A DNA stretch of 64,000 nt from Candidatus Gastranaerophilales bacterium (GCA_944324485.1 CALUWM010000008.1:1-64000), one strand, 5' to 3'. Counted from the first letter of the stretch, positions 17,510 through 26,029 are shown. A program made the numbers and translations. Notes: generated by a model not told the origin, from the sequence alone.

Positions 17510-18886
17510 TTGTCATTAAAAGATAGATTAAATACAATTAAAACAAAAAGTGAAAACTTAACCAAAAAAGAAAATCAGCTGCCGAAATACTATGAATCAA
17601 GCGAAATAGCAAATATTGAAACACTTGGTATTTTAGAAAATTTATTTGTTGACGATGACTTAAATTCAATCTATGTTAACGGAGCAAAAAACGTATATAT
17701 AGAAAAAAATGGTAAACATTCTAAAAGCACTTTATCATTCAGAGATAATGTGCAGCTTGAAAATTTAATAAGAAAAAATGCTCAAAATGTAGGAATTGAA
17801 ATTGATGAAATTAATCCTTTTATAAAATTCAATCACAAAAAAGGTATCAATGTGCAAGCTACTCTGCCACCTTTAAGCAATCCTGCAAATATTTTTATAA
17901 AATGCTACAAAGATAAACACGCAAGTATTAAAACATTGTCAGAAAACCAAAGTGTTTCAAAAGAAATGGCACTTATATTAGAAGCCGTTGCTACCATAAA
18001 AAACAATATAATCATTGCAGGTGAGAGAAATACTCTTAAAACAACAGTTCTAAGCTCTCTTTTAAAATTACTTCCAAACAACAACAGAGGAGCATTAATC
18101 GATTTAATTAATGAAATTGAAACTAATTCAAAAAATTATTCGAATTTTGACTTTTCAAATATTGATAAAAATAAAAATGAAATCCTAAACTCTATAATCA
18201 ATTCAAGTCCGGATATGTTAGGAATTAACGATCCGGATGATGAAATAATAGCTCACATCATAAAGAAAATAAAAGAAGGATTAAAAGGAGCTATTATTAC
18301 AATTTGTGCAAAAAATAAAGAAGAAGCAATGGAAAAAATTGCACTTGCAATTTTAAAAGAAAATCCTAATTTGGATTACAAAAAAGCAAAATTAATTTCT
18401 TATCAAGCATTTAACTTAATGATTTTCTGTAAAAAGGATGAAACCGGCAAAAGAAGAATATCCTCTATTTCACAAATTGATACAGATGAAAATGATAACT
18501 ATATAATCAACGATATATTCTTTTTAAATCACATACTAGAACACGAGTCAACGGGGTTCATTCCTGATTTTTACGAAACCTCAAAAATAAATTCACTGCC
18601 TATAAATCCAAATATTTTTGAAAAAACATACAAACACACATATTATAAAAATGTTCAAAATGACGCAATGGAGCAATTTGTAAAAAGAAGCTCCAATCAA
18701 GACATTTTAAAACGCTTTAAAAAAGAACTCCCAACTCAAGAAATACCTGAGGAAGAAGCAATAAAAAAAGTCCAAGAAAAATTTGAAGAAATGAAAAGAA
18801 ATGCTAAAAACGAAGAAGACAAAATAAATTTACCGGAAGAAGCTCCATCCGAAATAATCGAACAAAATGAACAAAACAATATATGA
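17510..18886 (+). CDS. CpaF/TadA-like secretion ATPase homologue with degenerate P-loop
   Basis: 458 residues, TTG start with AAGGATGGGGG upstream. The N-terminal domain is plainly CpaF-like (LGILENLFVDDDLNSIYVNG near 39, then FRDN, INPFIKF, INVQATLPPLS). The Walker A position reads AGERNTLKTT at 170-179 where GGTGSGKTT is usual: Lys177 and Thr178 remain, but the glycine before the lysine is leucine. The Walker B/Asp-box region reads SPDMLGINDPDD, without the usual GEVRG, and the TTIHAN block reads ITICAKN. The last 80 residues are acidic and lysine-rich. Catalysis is probably weak or lost. It overlaps ribD by 20 bases. Confidence 0.78.
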   Translation: MSLKDRLNTIKTKSENLTKKENQLPKYYESSEIANIETLGILENLFVDDDLNSIYVNGAKNVYIEKNGKHSKSTLSFRDNVQLENLIRKNAQNVGIEIDEINPFIKFNHKKGINVQATLPPLSNPANIFIKCYKDKHASIKTLSENQSVSKEMALILEAVATIKNNIIIAGERNTLKTTVLSSLLKLLPNNNRGALIDLINEIETNSKNYSNFDFSNIDKNKNEILNSIINSSPDMLGINDPDDEIIAHIIKKIKEGLKGAIITICAKNKEEAMEKIALAILKENPNLDYKKAKLISYQAFNLMIFCKKDETGKRRISSISQIDTDENDNYIINDIFFLNHILEHESTGFIPDFYETSKINSLPINPNIFEKTYKHTYYKNVQNDAMEQFVKRSSNQDILKRFKKELPTQEIPEEEAIKKVQEKFEEMKRNAKNEEDKINLPEEAPSEIIEQNEQNNI

Positions 18887-19937
18887 AAAATTAATGAAAA
18901 AATGTATTTTACTCGCTAAAAAAGGAATAGGTAAAACAGAACCTAATCCTTATGTTGGAGCCATTATATATGACGAAGAAAAAAAAGAAATTTTATCTTT
19001 TGGCTATCATCAAAAATATGGCGAAGCACACGCAGAAGTCAATGCAATAAAAAATTTAAAAGAAAGCCCTAAAAACAAAACTTTAATTGTAAATCTGGAA
19101 CCTTGTTCGCATTGGGGAAAAACTCCGCCATGTGCTGATTTAATTATAAAATCCGGAATTAAAAGAGTTGTTATAGGCATGACAGACCCCAACCCAATTG
19201 TCAAAAACAATGGAATTAAAAAACTGAAAGATGCAAATATAGAAGTTATTAACGGAGTATTAGAAAACGAATGCAAAAAGCTAAACAAAGTTTTTATAAA
19301 GAATATGCTCCATAAAAAACCATACATAATGCTAAAAACCGCAACAACCCTTGATGGCAAAATTGCAACACCAAATCTAAACTCAAAATGGATAACAAAT
19401 GAAATTTCAAGGAAAGAAGTTCAGAAATTAAGAAGTGAGTATTGTGCCATTATGACTGGTTCAAATACAATACTAAAAGACAATCCAAGATTAAATGTCA
19501 GAATTAAAAACAAAAAAAATCCAATAAGAATAATATTTGATCCAAACAATAAAATCCCCTTAAACGAAGAAATTAATGTTTTTAAAAATGACAAAACAAA
19601 AATTATTCTAATTAACAATTCAAAAATAAAAACAAAAGAAAATATTGAACAAATTAATTTTACTAACTTTAATGATTTATTTAAAGAGCTATACAATAAA
19701 GGTATATACTCAATTATGGTTGAATCAGGAGCAGGGCTCAATTCGATATTATTAAAAGAAAATGAAATTGATGAAATAAATCAATTTATTGCACCAAAAA
19801 TTTTTGGATGCGGGCTTGATTTTGTGAAAAATTTTGATATTAAAAATGTTAATGAATGTGTTAAACTTAAAGATATTAATATAAAACGTTTTAATGATGA
19901 TATTTTAATTAATGCATTTGTAGAAAAGGATTTATAA
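18867..19937 (+). CDS. ribD: Bifunctional riboflavin deaminase/reductase RibD
   Basis: 356 residues. Residues 1-145 are the zinc deaminase domain with HAEVNAIKN near 51 and LEPCSHWGKTPPC near 74. The reductase domain from about 150 starts KPYIMLKTATTLDGKIA and ends in the VESGAGLNSILL and PKIFG segments. It catalyses the second and third steps of riboflavin synthesis. No other rib genes are in the window. It overlaps the CpaF-like gene by 20 bases and shares one base with aroQ, so expression is coupled in the operon. Confidence 0.94.
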   Translation: MNKTIYEKLMKKCILLAKKGIGKTEPNPYVGAIIYDEEKKEILSFGYHQKYGEAHAEVNAIKNLKESPKNKTLIVNLEPCSHWGKTPPCADLIIKSGIKRVVIGMTDPNPIVKNNGIKKLKDANIEVINGVLENECKKLNKVFIKNMLHKKPYIMLKTATTLDGKIATPNLNSKWITNEISRKEVQKLRSEYCAIMTGSNTILKDNPRLNVRIKNKKNPIRIIFDPNNKIPLNEEINVFKNDKTKIILINNSKIKTKENIEQINFTNFNDLFKELYNKGIYSIMVESGAGLNSILLKENEIDEINQFIAPKIFGCGLDFVKNFDIKNVNECVKLKDINIKRFNDDILINAFVEKDL

Positions 19938-20383
19938 TGAAAATTTTAATTTTAAACGGCCCAAATCTTAATATGTTAGGGACAAGAGAACCAAAAATAT
20001 ACGGAAACGAAACACTTGATAAAATAAACAGCGAAATTATTGAATTTAAAAATAAACAAAATTTAGACATCGAACTTGATTTTTTTCAAACTAATCACGA
20101 GGGCGAAATAGTTGATAAAATTCAAGAAGCGAATGAAATATATGATGGAATTATATTAAATCCGGCTGCATATACACACACAAGTATTGCAATCGCTGAT
20201 GCCATAAAAGCTATAACAATACCTGTCGTAGAAGTACATTTATCAAACATTTATGCAAGAGAAAATTACAGAAATTTCTCACACAGTGCAAATGCTTGCA
20301 TTGCACAAATTGCAGGCTTCTCCAAAAACAGCTACAAATTAGCTCTTTTAGGTTTATATGAATATTTAAATAATAATGAATAA
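19937..20383 (+). CDS. aroQ: 3-dehydroquinate dehydratase, type II
   Basis: 148 residues with the type II signature ILNGPNLNMLGTREPKIYG at residues 4-22 including the catalytic tyrosine, then FFQTNHEGEIVD, NPAAYTHTSIAIADAI and VEVHLSNIYARENYR. It dehydrates 3-dehydroquinate in the shikimate pathway as a dodecamer. Its ATG overlaps the ribD stop by one base and its end overlaps thiL by 8 bases. Cytoplasmic. Length is exactly usual. Confidence 0.95.
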   Translation: MKILILNGPNLNMLGTREPKIYGNETLDKINSEIIEFKNKQNLDIELDFFQTNHEGEIVDKIQEANEIYDGIILNPAAYTHTSIAIADAIKAITIPVVEVHLSNIYARENYRNFSHSANACIAQIAGFSKNSYKLALLGLYEYLNNNE

Positions 20384-21248
20384 AGAATTTGAATTTTTAA
20401 ATATTATAAACAAAACACTCGATAACTCCGACTTTATCGGAGATGATTGTGCATACCTTAAACAACTAAATATTACAATAAGCACAGATGCACTAATTGA
20501 AGATGTGCATTTTTCAAGACGTTATATGACAGATGAAGAAATCGGAAAAAAAGCCTTGCTTGCTAATATATCAGACATATTAGCGTCAGGAGCAAAACCA
20601 AAGTATGCACTCATTACTTTAAGCGGAAAATTAGAAACTGATTTTATTAAAAATTTCTATACGGGGATAAATGATGTTGCAAAAAAATACAGAATAAAAA
20701 TAATAGGAGGAGATTTAACATACGCAGAAAAAATATCTATTGCTATAACAGTAATCGGCGATTCTAGAAAAAGAAAAATATCCTCCAGAAAAAATGCAAA
20801 AAAAGGTTATATCATTGCAACAGCAGGCGAATTTGGCTCAAGCGCAATGGGGTTAAAATGTTTACAAGAAAACATTAAAAATGAATATTTTATAAAATTA
20901 CATAAAAGCCCAAAACTTTACCCTAAAATATCAGAAACCATTGCAAAAAAAACAACAAACCCCTATGCAATGATGGACTCATCGGATGGTCTTATCGATT
21001 GTCTTTATCAAATTTCAAAACAAAGCAATGTTAAAATAAACATTGAATATAATAAAATTCCTAAAAAAACAACAGAAAGAGATTTTGTTCTGTACGGTGG
21101 TGAAGATTATTGCCTTGTTGTTGCATTATCTGAAAAAGACTTTAAAAAAATCAAAGGCATAAAAAAAATAGGCTATTGCTCAGAGGGGCAAGGGATATTT
21201 ATAGATAACAAAATAGCTAAATATAAAGGATATGAACATTTTGAATAA
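20376..21248 (+). CDS. thiL: Thiamine-monophosphate kinase
   Basis: 290 residues. Motifs: IGDDCAYL near 22, TDALIEDVHF near 36, KALLANISDILASGAKPKYALI near 58, GGDLTYAEKISIAITVIG near 112, MDSSDGLIDCL near 202 and GGEDYCLVV near 240. It phosphorylates thiamine monophosphate to the diphosphate cofactor. Slightly shorter than average at the C-terminus. The start lies inside the end of aroQ and the end overlaps ispD by 17 bases. No other thiamine genes are here. Confidence 0.93.
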   Translation: MNKEFEFLNIINKTLDNSDFIGDDCAYLKQLNITISTDALIEDVHFSRRYMTDEEIGKKALLANISDILASGAKPKYALITLSGKLETDFIKNFYTGINDVAKKYRIKIIGGDLTYAEKISIAITVIGDSRKRKISSRKNAKKGYIIATAGEFGSSAMGLKCLQENIKNEYFIKLHKSPKLYPKISETIAKKTTNPYAMMDSSDGLIDCLYQISKQSNVKINIEYNKIPKKTTERDFVLYGGEDYCLVVALSEKDFKKIKGIKKIGYCSEGQGIFIDNKIAKYKGYEHFE

Positions 21249-21882
21249 TAATATTGAAACATCAGCAATAATAACAGCAGGCGGCAATTCATCCAGATTT
21301 GGAAGCAATAAACTACTTGAAAAACTGGAAAATTTAACCGTAATAGAAACAACTATTTCAAAATTTATTAATATAGTTGATGAAATTATAATACCGGCAC
21401 AAGATGAAACAAAGAATTTCATCATAAATTCTTCAATTTATTCCGATAAAATCAAATTCGCACAAGCAGGAACAACACGTCAAAAAAGCGTATATAACGG
21501 TCTTTTACGTTGCTCTAATCCTAAAATTGTACTAATTCACGATGGTGCAAGACCTTTTATTGAAGAGGAAGCAATAAAAAAAATAATTGATTTAACAAAA
21601 AAGGAAAAAGCAGTCATAGCAGGAACCATGGCTATTGACACTATTAAACAGGTGCAAAATGGAAGAATAATAAAAACTCTTGACAGAAAAACAATATTCC
21701 AAGCTCAAACACCACAGTCATTTGATTTTGAATTAATAAAAAAAATTCATGAAAAATATAAAAACGAAGAAATTTTCACAGATGATAGTTCAATGGCTGA
21801 AAAATTTGGCATAGAACCTGTTATTTTTGAAACATCACCAAATAATAAAAAAATAACAACTAAAACTGACTTAATTCGTTAA
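21232..21882 (+). CDS. ispD: 2-C-methyl-D-erythritol 4-phosphate cytidylyltransferase
   Basis: 216 residues, nucleotidyltransferase fold. The N-terminal motif is AIITAGGNSSRFGSNK (usual GxGxRxGxxxPK), followed by GTTRQKSVYNGL, VLIHDGARPFI, and the late TDDSSMAEKFG. It makes CDP-methylerythritol in the non-mevalonate isoprenoid pathway. The start at 21232 lies within thiL. It is the last gene of the 10.6-kb plus-strand cluster that begins with nrnA. No clear terminator follows it. Confidence 0.93.
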   Translation: MNILNNNIETSAIITAGGNSSRFGSNKLLEKLENLTVIETTISKFINIVDEIIIPAQDETKNFIINSSIYSDKIKFAQAGTTRQKSVYNGLLRCSNPKIVLIHDGARPFIEEEAIKKIIDLTKKEKAVIAGTMAIDTIKQVQNGRIIKTLDRKTIFQAQTPQSFDFELIKKIHEKYKNEEIFTDDSSMAEKFGIEPVIFETSPNNKKITTKTDLIR

Positions 21883-21979
21883 TCATAGCTAAAAAGACTA
21901 TTTATATTAATACAATAGTATATTTAAAAACTCGGTTAAATATCTTAGAGTATTAAAAGATATTTGATGAGACTAATTT

Positions 21980-22285
21980 ATGTTGACCGATAAAAAATTT
22001 CAAGATAAACAATATTATTGTATAGAATTTAAAAATGTTTCAAAAGAACTGTTACCTTGGCTTGAAAATCTTGCGTGGGAATACAGATGTAAAATTGAAA
22101 AAAAAGAATGGAAAAGCAAATATAATAACTACGTTATATATGACTATGAACCATTTTGTTCTGATGGTTTTGAAATAAACATAACCTTATCGTCAAGACA
22201 AAGCGAGTATCTAAATTTTGTAAGATACTTATATGACGATAAAATACAAACAATAAACTACTTAAAAAACTGTTTTATTCTTTAA
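21980..22285 (+). CDS. Hypothetical protein (101 aa)
   Basis: I do not recognise this protein. It is aromatic-rich (many Y, F, W) with mixed charge, no signal peptide and no membrane segment. Residues 60-85 (GFEINITLSSRQSEYLNFVRYL) may form a strand-helix unit. The ribosome site is weak (GATGAG about 9 bases upstream). It converges with radA with no gap, stop codons abutting at 22285/22286. Codon use matches the neighbours, so it is probably a real gene. Confidence 0.55.
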   Translation: MLTDKKFQDKQYYCIEFKNVSKELLPWLENLAWEYRCKIEKKEWKSKYNNYVIYDYEPFCSDGFEINITLSSRQSEYLNFVRYLYDDKIQTINYLKNCFIL

Positions 22286-23683
22286 TTAAGCCTGTTTCAA
22301 TCCTTCAATAATTGCATCTGTAATTTTCTTAACCTGTCTTATTTCAAGTCCGATATTGCATATATTTTTATATGCTTTATCATTTAAGACAGGAATTATT
22401 GCCTTTTTAAACCCAAGCTTTTTAGCTTCATTTAACCGCCGTTCAATATTTTCTACATATCTGATTTCACCCAAAAGACCAACCTCGCCTATAATAACAG
22501 TTGCAGGAGAAATTGGAATATCTCTTATTGAACTTATTATTGCAAGTGATAATGCTAAATCATAACTTGGCTCAACAACGTCCAATCCGCCTGCGACATT
22601 AACATATACATCCTGTTTGGATAAATTCAGACCAACCTTTTTTTCTAAAACAGCAATTATTTGCAATAATCTGTTATATTCAAGTCCAACAGCAACTCTC
22701 CTTGGATTTGAATAGTTTGTTGAGCCAACAAGAGCTTGGATTTCATGTAAAAAAACTCGGCTACCCTCAAGAACTGCTACTATTGCACTACCGCATGCAC
22801 CATCCGATTGCTCTATTAAAAAGTTCGAAGGAGTATTGATTTCAACCAATCCGCAATCTTCCATTTTAAAAACTCCAACCTCGGATATTGTTCCAAATCT
22901 GTTTTTAATACAACGCAGAATCCTATATTGTTTGTATTTATCTCCTTCAAAATTTACAACACAATCAACCATATGCTCTAAAACCTTAGGTCCTGCAATA
23001 TTTCCTTCTTTTGTAACATGTCCTATTATTACAGTTGTAATATTTTTTTGCTTTGCAATTCGCATCAAACTATTTGTACATTCACGAATTTGAGACACGC
23101 TACCTGAAGAAGAAGCAATACCATTGCAAAATACACTTTGAATACTGTCTACTATTAAAAAATCGGGTTTTAAAACATCAATTTGATTTATTACTTCATC
23201 TATGCAAGTTTGATTTGTTAAATATAAATTTTCAGGCTCAATCTCAAGTCTCTTAGCTCTCAACTTAACTTGTAAAGGGCTCTCTTCAGCGCAAACATAC
23301 AAAACTTTCAATTTTTTATCATTAATTGTTGTCTCACAAATACTTTTTGTAGTTTGTAAAACCAACGTGGATTTGCCTATTCCGGGATCACCGGCAAGTA
23401 AAACCAATGAACCCTGAACAAAACCGCCTCCAAGAACTCTATCCAATTCATCTATATTTGTTTTAAAACGAATTTTTTCATCAAGCTCTATTTCTTTGAT
23501 TTTTGAAATTTTTATTTCACCGCTGACCGAATTTGAAAGTTTTGCTGAATTATTTTTTTCAAAAGAACTGACAATTTCTTCAACGAAAGTTCCAAATTGC
23601 AAACATTCTGGACACTTTCCCAAATATGAAACAGTCTCATATCCACAATTTTGACATACCCACTTTGATTTTACTTTTGCCAT
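22286..23683 (-). CDS. radA: DNA repair protein RadA
   Basis: 465 residues. An N-terminal zinc finger CQNCGYETVSYLGKCPEC covers residues 10-27. The RecA-like ATPase follows, with Walker A LAGDPGIGKSTL near 92 and the RadA KNRFG motif (CIKNRFGT) near 255. The C-terminal Lon-protease-like domain runs from about 300 (LVGSTNYSNPRRVAVGLEYNRL). RadA is a branch-migration helicase in recombination. An intergenic gap of about 107 bases separates it from the divergent gene at 23791. Confidence 0.95.
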   Translation of the reverse strand: MAKVKSKWVCQNCGYETVSYLGKCPECLQFGTFVEEIVSSFEKNNSAKLSNSVSGEIKISKIKEIELDEKIRFKTNIDELDRVLGGGFVQGSLVLLAGDPGIGKSTLVLQTTKSICETTINDKKLKVLYVCAEESPLQVKLRAKRLEIEPENLYLTNQTCIDEVINQIDVLKPDFLIVDSIQSVFCNGIASSSGSVSQIRECTNSLMRIAKQKNITTVIIGHVTKEGNIAGPKVLEHMVDCVVNFEGDKYKQYRILRCIKNRFGTISEVGVFKMEDCGLVEINTPSNFLIEQSDGACGSAIVAVLEGSRVFLHEIQALVGSTNYSNPRRVAVGLEYNRLLQIIAVLEKKVGLNLSKQDVYVNVAGGLDVVEPSYDLALSLAIISSIRDIPISPATVIIGEVGLLGEIRYVENIERRLNEAKKLGFKKAIIPVLNDKAYKNICNIGLEIRQVKKITDAIIEGLKQA

Positions 23684-23790
23684 AAAAATATTCTATCACA
23701 GCAATTAACAAAAATGAAAAATCAAAATATTTCAATAACAATTTTTAAAATTCATATGTTTTATACAAAACAAAGAAAGGAATTTTAGCC

Positions 23791-24894
23791 ATGGAAGTAA
23801 AGTCAGTTAATAAACAGACAAGAAGCACAAAACAACGCAAAACAAGAAACAAAGGTATTATACGAGCAAATTTTGTACCTACTCTGGTATCTGCTCCCAC
23901 AGGTATAATATCAGCAAAAATTCTAACTTCCATGAAAAATACTTCACAGCTATCAAAAGAAGACTCTATTAAACTTTCAGAAGCAGCACAAAAAGGTTTA
24001 AAAAATTCTGGATTAGATAAAAAAGGCGTAGAAGTATTTAAGATAAAAGAAAACCCAATATTAGACAAAATGTATACAAAATTTAGAAGCATACTAAAAA
24101 ATATAATAAGCAAAAAAGATGGAGAAAATTCCATTGAACAACTAACAGAATTAATTAATGAAGTTTTTAAATATGACGAAAGTGATTCCAATGCAATAAA
24201 TGCAATTATTAAAGAGCTGGGATCAAATAAAAGAACAGCAATGCAAAAACAAAGCCTTCCAATAAATATAGATATCAAAGAGCAAATTGCAAAATTACAA
24301 GCTTTAATATTTAAAGAAGGAAGCAATGCTTGCTATCTTCCAAAAGCAAACAAAATAATAACACCAGATAAATCATTGCAAACATCTGTGTTCCACGAAA
24401 TAGGACATGCACTAAATAACAATGGCGGAATTATATTAAAAACACTTCAAAAAGCACGTCCAATAAGCACAAAAGTTCCGGGTTTAATACTTCTTATATC
24501 ATTATTTAACAAAAGAAAAACAACTGATAAACCTCAAAAAAATGATTCAAAAATCCAAAAGAGTGCTGATTTTGTTAAAAGAAATGCAGGAATTTTAACT
24601 GCAATTTCATTTATGCCAATGGTTTTAGAAGAAGGTATAGCATCAATAAGAGGACAAAAATTAGCAAAAACGCTCGTTAAATCAAAAGATTTATCAAAAG
24701 ATATATTTAAAAAGATTAAAATAACAAATCTTTACGGATTTACAACATATAGCTTGGCAGCTATTGCAGGATACATAGGTGTTAAATTAGCAATCAAAGT
24801 AAAAGACACAATCCAAACAAATTATGAAAATGAGCAAAAAAGCAAATTTATTAAAGAAAATATAAAACCCGATTTAAAAACATATCAAGGATAA
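23791..24894 (+). CDS. Membrane metalloprotease-like protein with HEIGH motif (367 aa)
   Basis: Not a family I can name. Residues 1-35 are basic (KQTRSTKQRKTRNKG). A zinc-protease motif VFHEIGHALNNNG (HExxH) lies near residue 200, preceded by a loop where the signature TPDKSLQTS leads into the helix. Hydrophobic segments near 228-240, 272-290 (with MVLEEGIASIRG, a possible third zinc-ligand glutamate) and 318-336 suggest integral membrane topology. An AAAGGAA ribosome site supports the start. It is flanked by radA (divergent) and flagellin 1 (convergent). Confidence 0.7.
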   Translation: MEVKSVNKQTRSTKQRKTRNKGIIRANFVPTLVSAPTGIISAKILTSMKNTSQLSKEDSIKLSEAAQKGLKNSGLDKKGVEVFKIKENPILDKMYTKFRSILKNIISKKDGENSIEQLTELINEVFKYDESDSNAINAIIKELGSNKRTAMQKQSLPINIDIKEQIAKLQALIFKEGSNACYLPKANKIITPDKSLQTSVFHEIGHALNNNGGIILKTLQKARPISTKVPGLILLISLFNKRKTTDKPQKNDSKIQKSADFVKRNAGILTAISFMPMVLEEGIASIRGQKLAKTLVKSKDLSKDIFKKIKITNLYGFTTYSLAAIAGYIGVKLAIKVKDTIQTNYENEQKSKFIKENIKPDLKTYQG

Positions 24895-24911
24895 AAATTT
24901 AAAAAAAGGTA

Positions 24912-24941
24912 AAAAAAAGGGGTTAAACATTTGTTTAACCC
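24912..24941 (-). terminator. Terminator of flagellin 1
   Basis: A perfect 9-bp stem GGGTTAAAC/GTTTAACCC (24920-24928, 24933-24941) with an ATTT loop is followed on the minus strand by a run of T. It lies 36 bases after the flagellin stop. Between them is a sequence also found after flagellin 2. Confidence 0.85.
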
Positions 24942-24943
24942 AC

Positions 24944-24966
24944 TTGTATTGCCATCACCAGTTAGA
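24944..24966 (-). other. Conserved 3' element after flagellin 1
   Basis: This segment just before the terminator hairpin matches 36268-36288 after flagellin 2 base for base over 21 positions (plus-strand core TTGCCATCACCAG). The hairpin sequences that follow differ entirely between the two genes, and the spacers to the stop codons differ, so the identity is not just recent duplication of the whole tail. It may be an RNA processing or protein-binding site. Confidence 0.6.
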
Positions 24967-24976
24967 TTCTTGTATA

Positions 24977-25825
24977 CTAAACTAAACTTAAAGCTATCGC
25001 CGGAGCTTGATTTGCTTGAGTCAACAATGAAGTTGATACTTGTTGAAGTATCTGTTGCTGAGTAAAAGAAGATGCTTCAGCAGCGATATCTGCGTCTGTA
25101 ATTATTGATTTAGCACTAGATAAATTTTCATACTGAGTTGTTAGAGTATCCAATGCGGATTCAAGACGGTTTTGAGCAGAACCTATTAATGATTTTCTTG
25201 ATGTAACATTATCGATACCTGTATCCAAGTTTTCAACAGCAGTTTTAAACGTAGCTGCACTCATGGTAGTTAAATCAAAATCAGCAACTCCTGTTAATTC
25301 TTGAAACTTGACACTTTCAAATACAGTGTTTGCAACAGATATTGTATTATCATCATCCGCATTCGCACCAACCTGGAACGTTACACCATTTGCTTGCAAA
25401 TCAGCGTCTTCAAATAAATTTAATTGAGAATATTTTGAAGAAGTGGAAACACGGTCAATTTCAGCTATACGTTGAGCTACTTCATCTTGCATAGCTTGAA
25501 TTTCTTCAGATGAATAAGTACCGTTTTTTGCTTGTAGAGTCAGATCACGAATTCTAGATAAGTTATCTTGAATAACATCCAAGTTACCTTCAGCGGTAGA
25601 TAACATAGCATTACCATTTTGAACATTCTTTTGAGCGATTTCATTACCATTTAACTGAACTTGCATACGAGCTGAAATAACAGTACCTGCAGCATCATCT
25701 TTTGCTGAATTTACCTTTAAACCCGTTGACATTCTCTCCATTGCTTTAGACAAAGCACTAGTCGAATCCGACAAAATGTTTTGGACTTTAATAGAATCCA
25801 TGTTTGTGTTAATAATAACAGCCAT
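24977..25825 (-). CDS. Flagellin 1 (282 aa)
   Basis: It has the conserved flagellin ends. The N-terminal D0/D1 helices read AVIINTNMDSIKVQNILSDSTSALSKAMERMSTGLKVNSAKDDAAG, and the C-terminal D1/D0 reads ...ITDADIAAEASSFTQQQILQQVSTSLLTQANQAPAIALSLV. The central variable part is short (about 140-200), so the filament surface domain is minimal. It is exported through the flagellar system and polymerises with its paralogue at 36300, with which it shares most D0/D1 residues. An AAAGGAGTATT ribosome site precedes the ATG. It stands alone, without other flagellar genes beside it. Ends in TAG. Confidence 0.95.
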   Translation of the reverse strand: MAVIINTNMDSIKVQNILSDSTSALSKAMERMSTGLKVNSAKDDAAGTVISARMQVQLNGNEIAQKNVQNGNAMLSTAEGNLDVIQDNLSRIRDLTLQAKNGTYSSEEIQAMQDEVAQRIAEIDRVSTSSKYSQLNLFEDADLQANGVTFQVGANADDDNTISVANTVFESVKFQELTGVADFDLTTMSAATFKTAVENLDTGIDNVTSRKSLIGSAQNRLESALDTLTTQYENLSSAKSIITDADIAAEASSFTQQQILQQVSTSLLTQANQAPAIALSLV

Positions 25826-25849
25826 TTTAATACTCCTTTATTACTTGTA

Positions 25850-25899
25850 AACCGCAAAACCAAGGCGGGGAAAAGCCAAGATTTGTCATCCTTGCGGTT
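25850..25899 (-). promoter_or_regulatory. Stem-loop in the flagellin 1 leader
   Basis: A perfect 8-bp inverted repeat (AACCGCAA at 25850-25857, TTGCGGTT at 25892-25899) encloses 34 bases, 25-75 bases upstream of the flagellin start. Read as RNA it places an AAGGA motif at the 5' side of the stem, and a second AAGGA is the ribosome site itself. Such pairs resemble CsrA targets in flagellin leaders of other bacteria. No csrA or fliW gene is in the window, so this is a suggestion only. Confidence 0.45.
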
Positions 25900-25981
25900 A
25901 ATATCCTTATTACATTACCAATATATATTTTTTTATAGAGTATTAAAATTAAAAAAAAGTATAAAATTTCTTATACTAAAG

Positions 25982-26029
25982 TTGCATAGTAAAAAAGCTC
26001 CGTATTACCGGAGCTTTTTTACTATGCAA
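25982..26029 (-). terminator. Long terminator hairpin overlapping the clpX stop
   Basis: Two 21-base arms (25982-26002 and 26009-26029) are perfect inverted repeats around a 6-base loop. The GC core is GCTCCG/CGGAGC, flanked by A6/T6 runs that make it a terminator in both orientations. The outer 9 bp include the clpX stop codon and its preceding codons. The extension beyond the T run is unusual. Confidence 0.85.
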
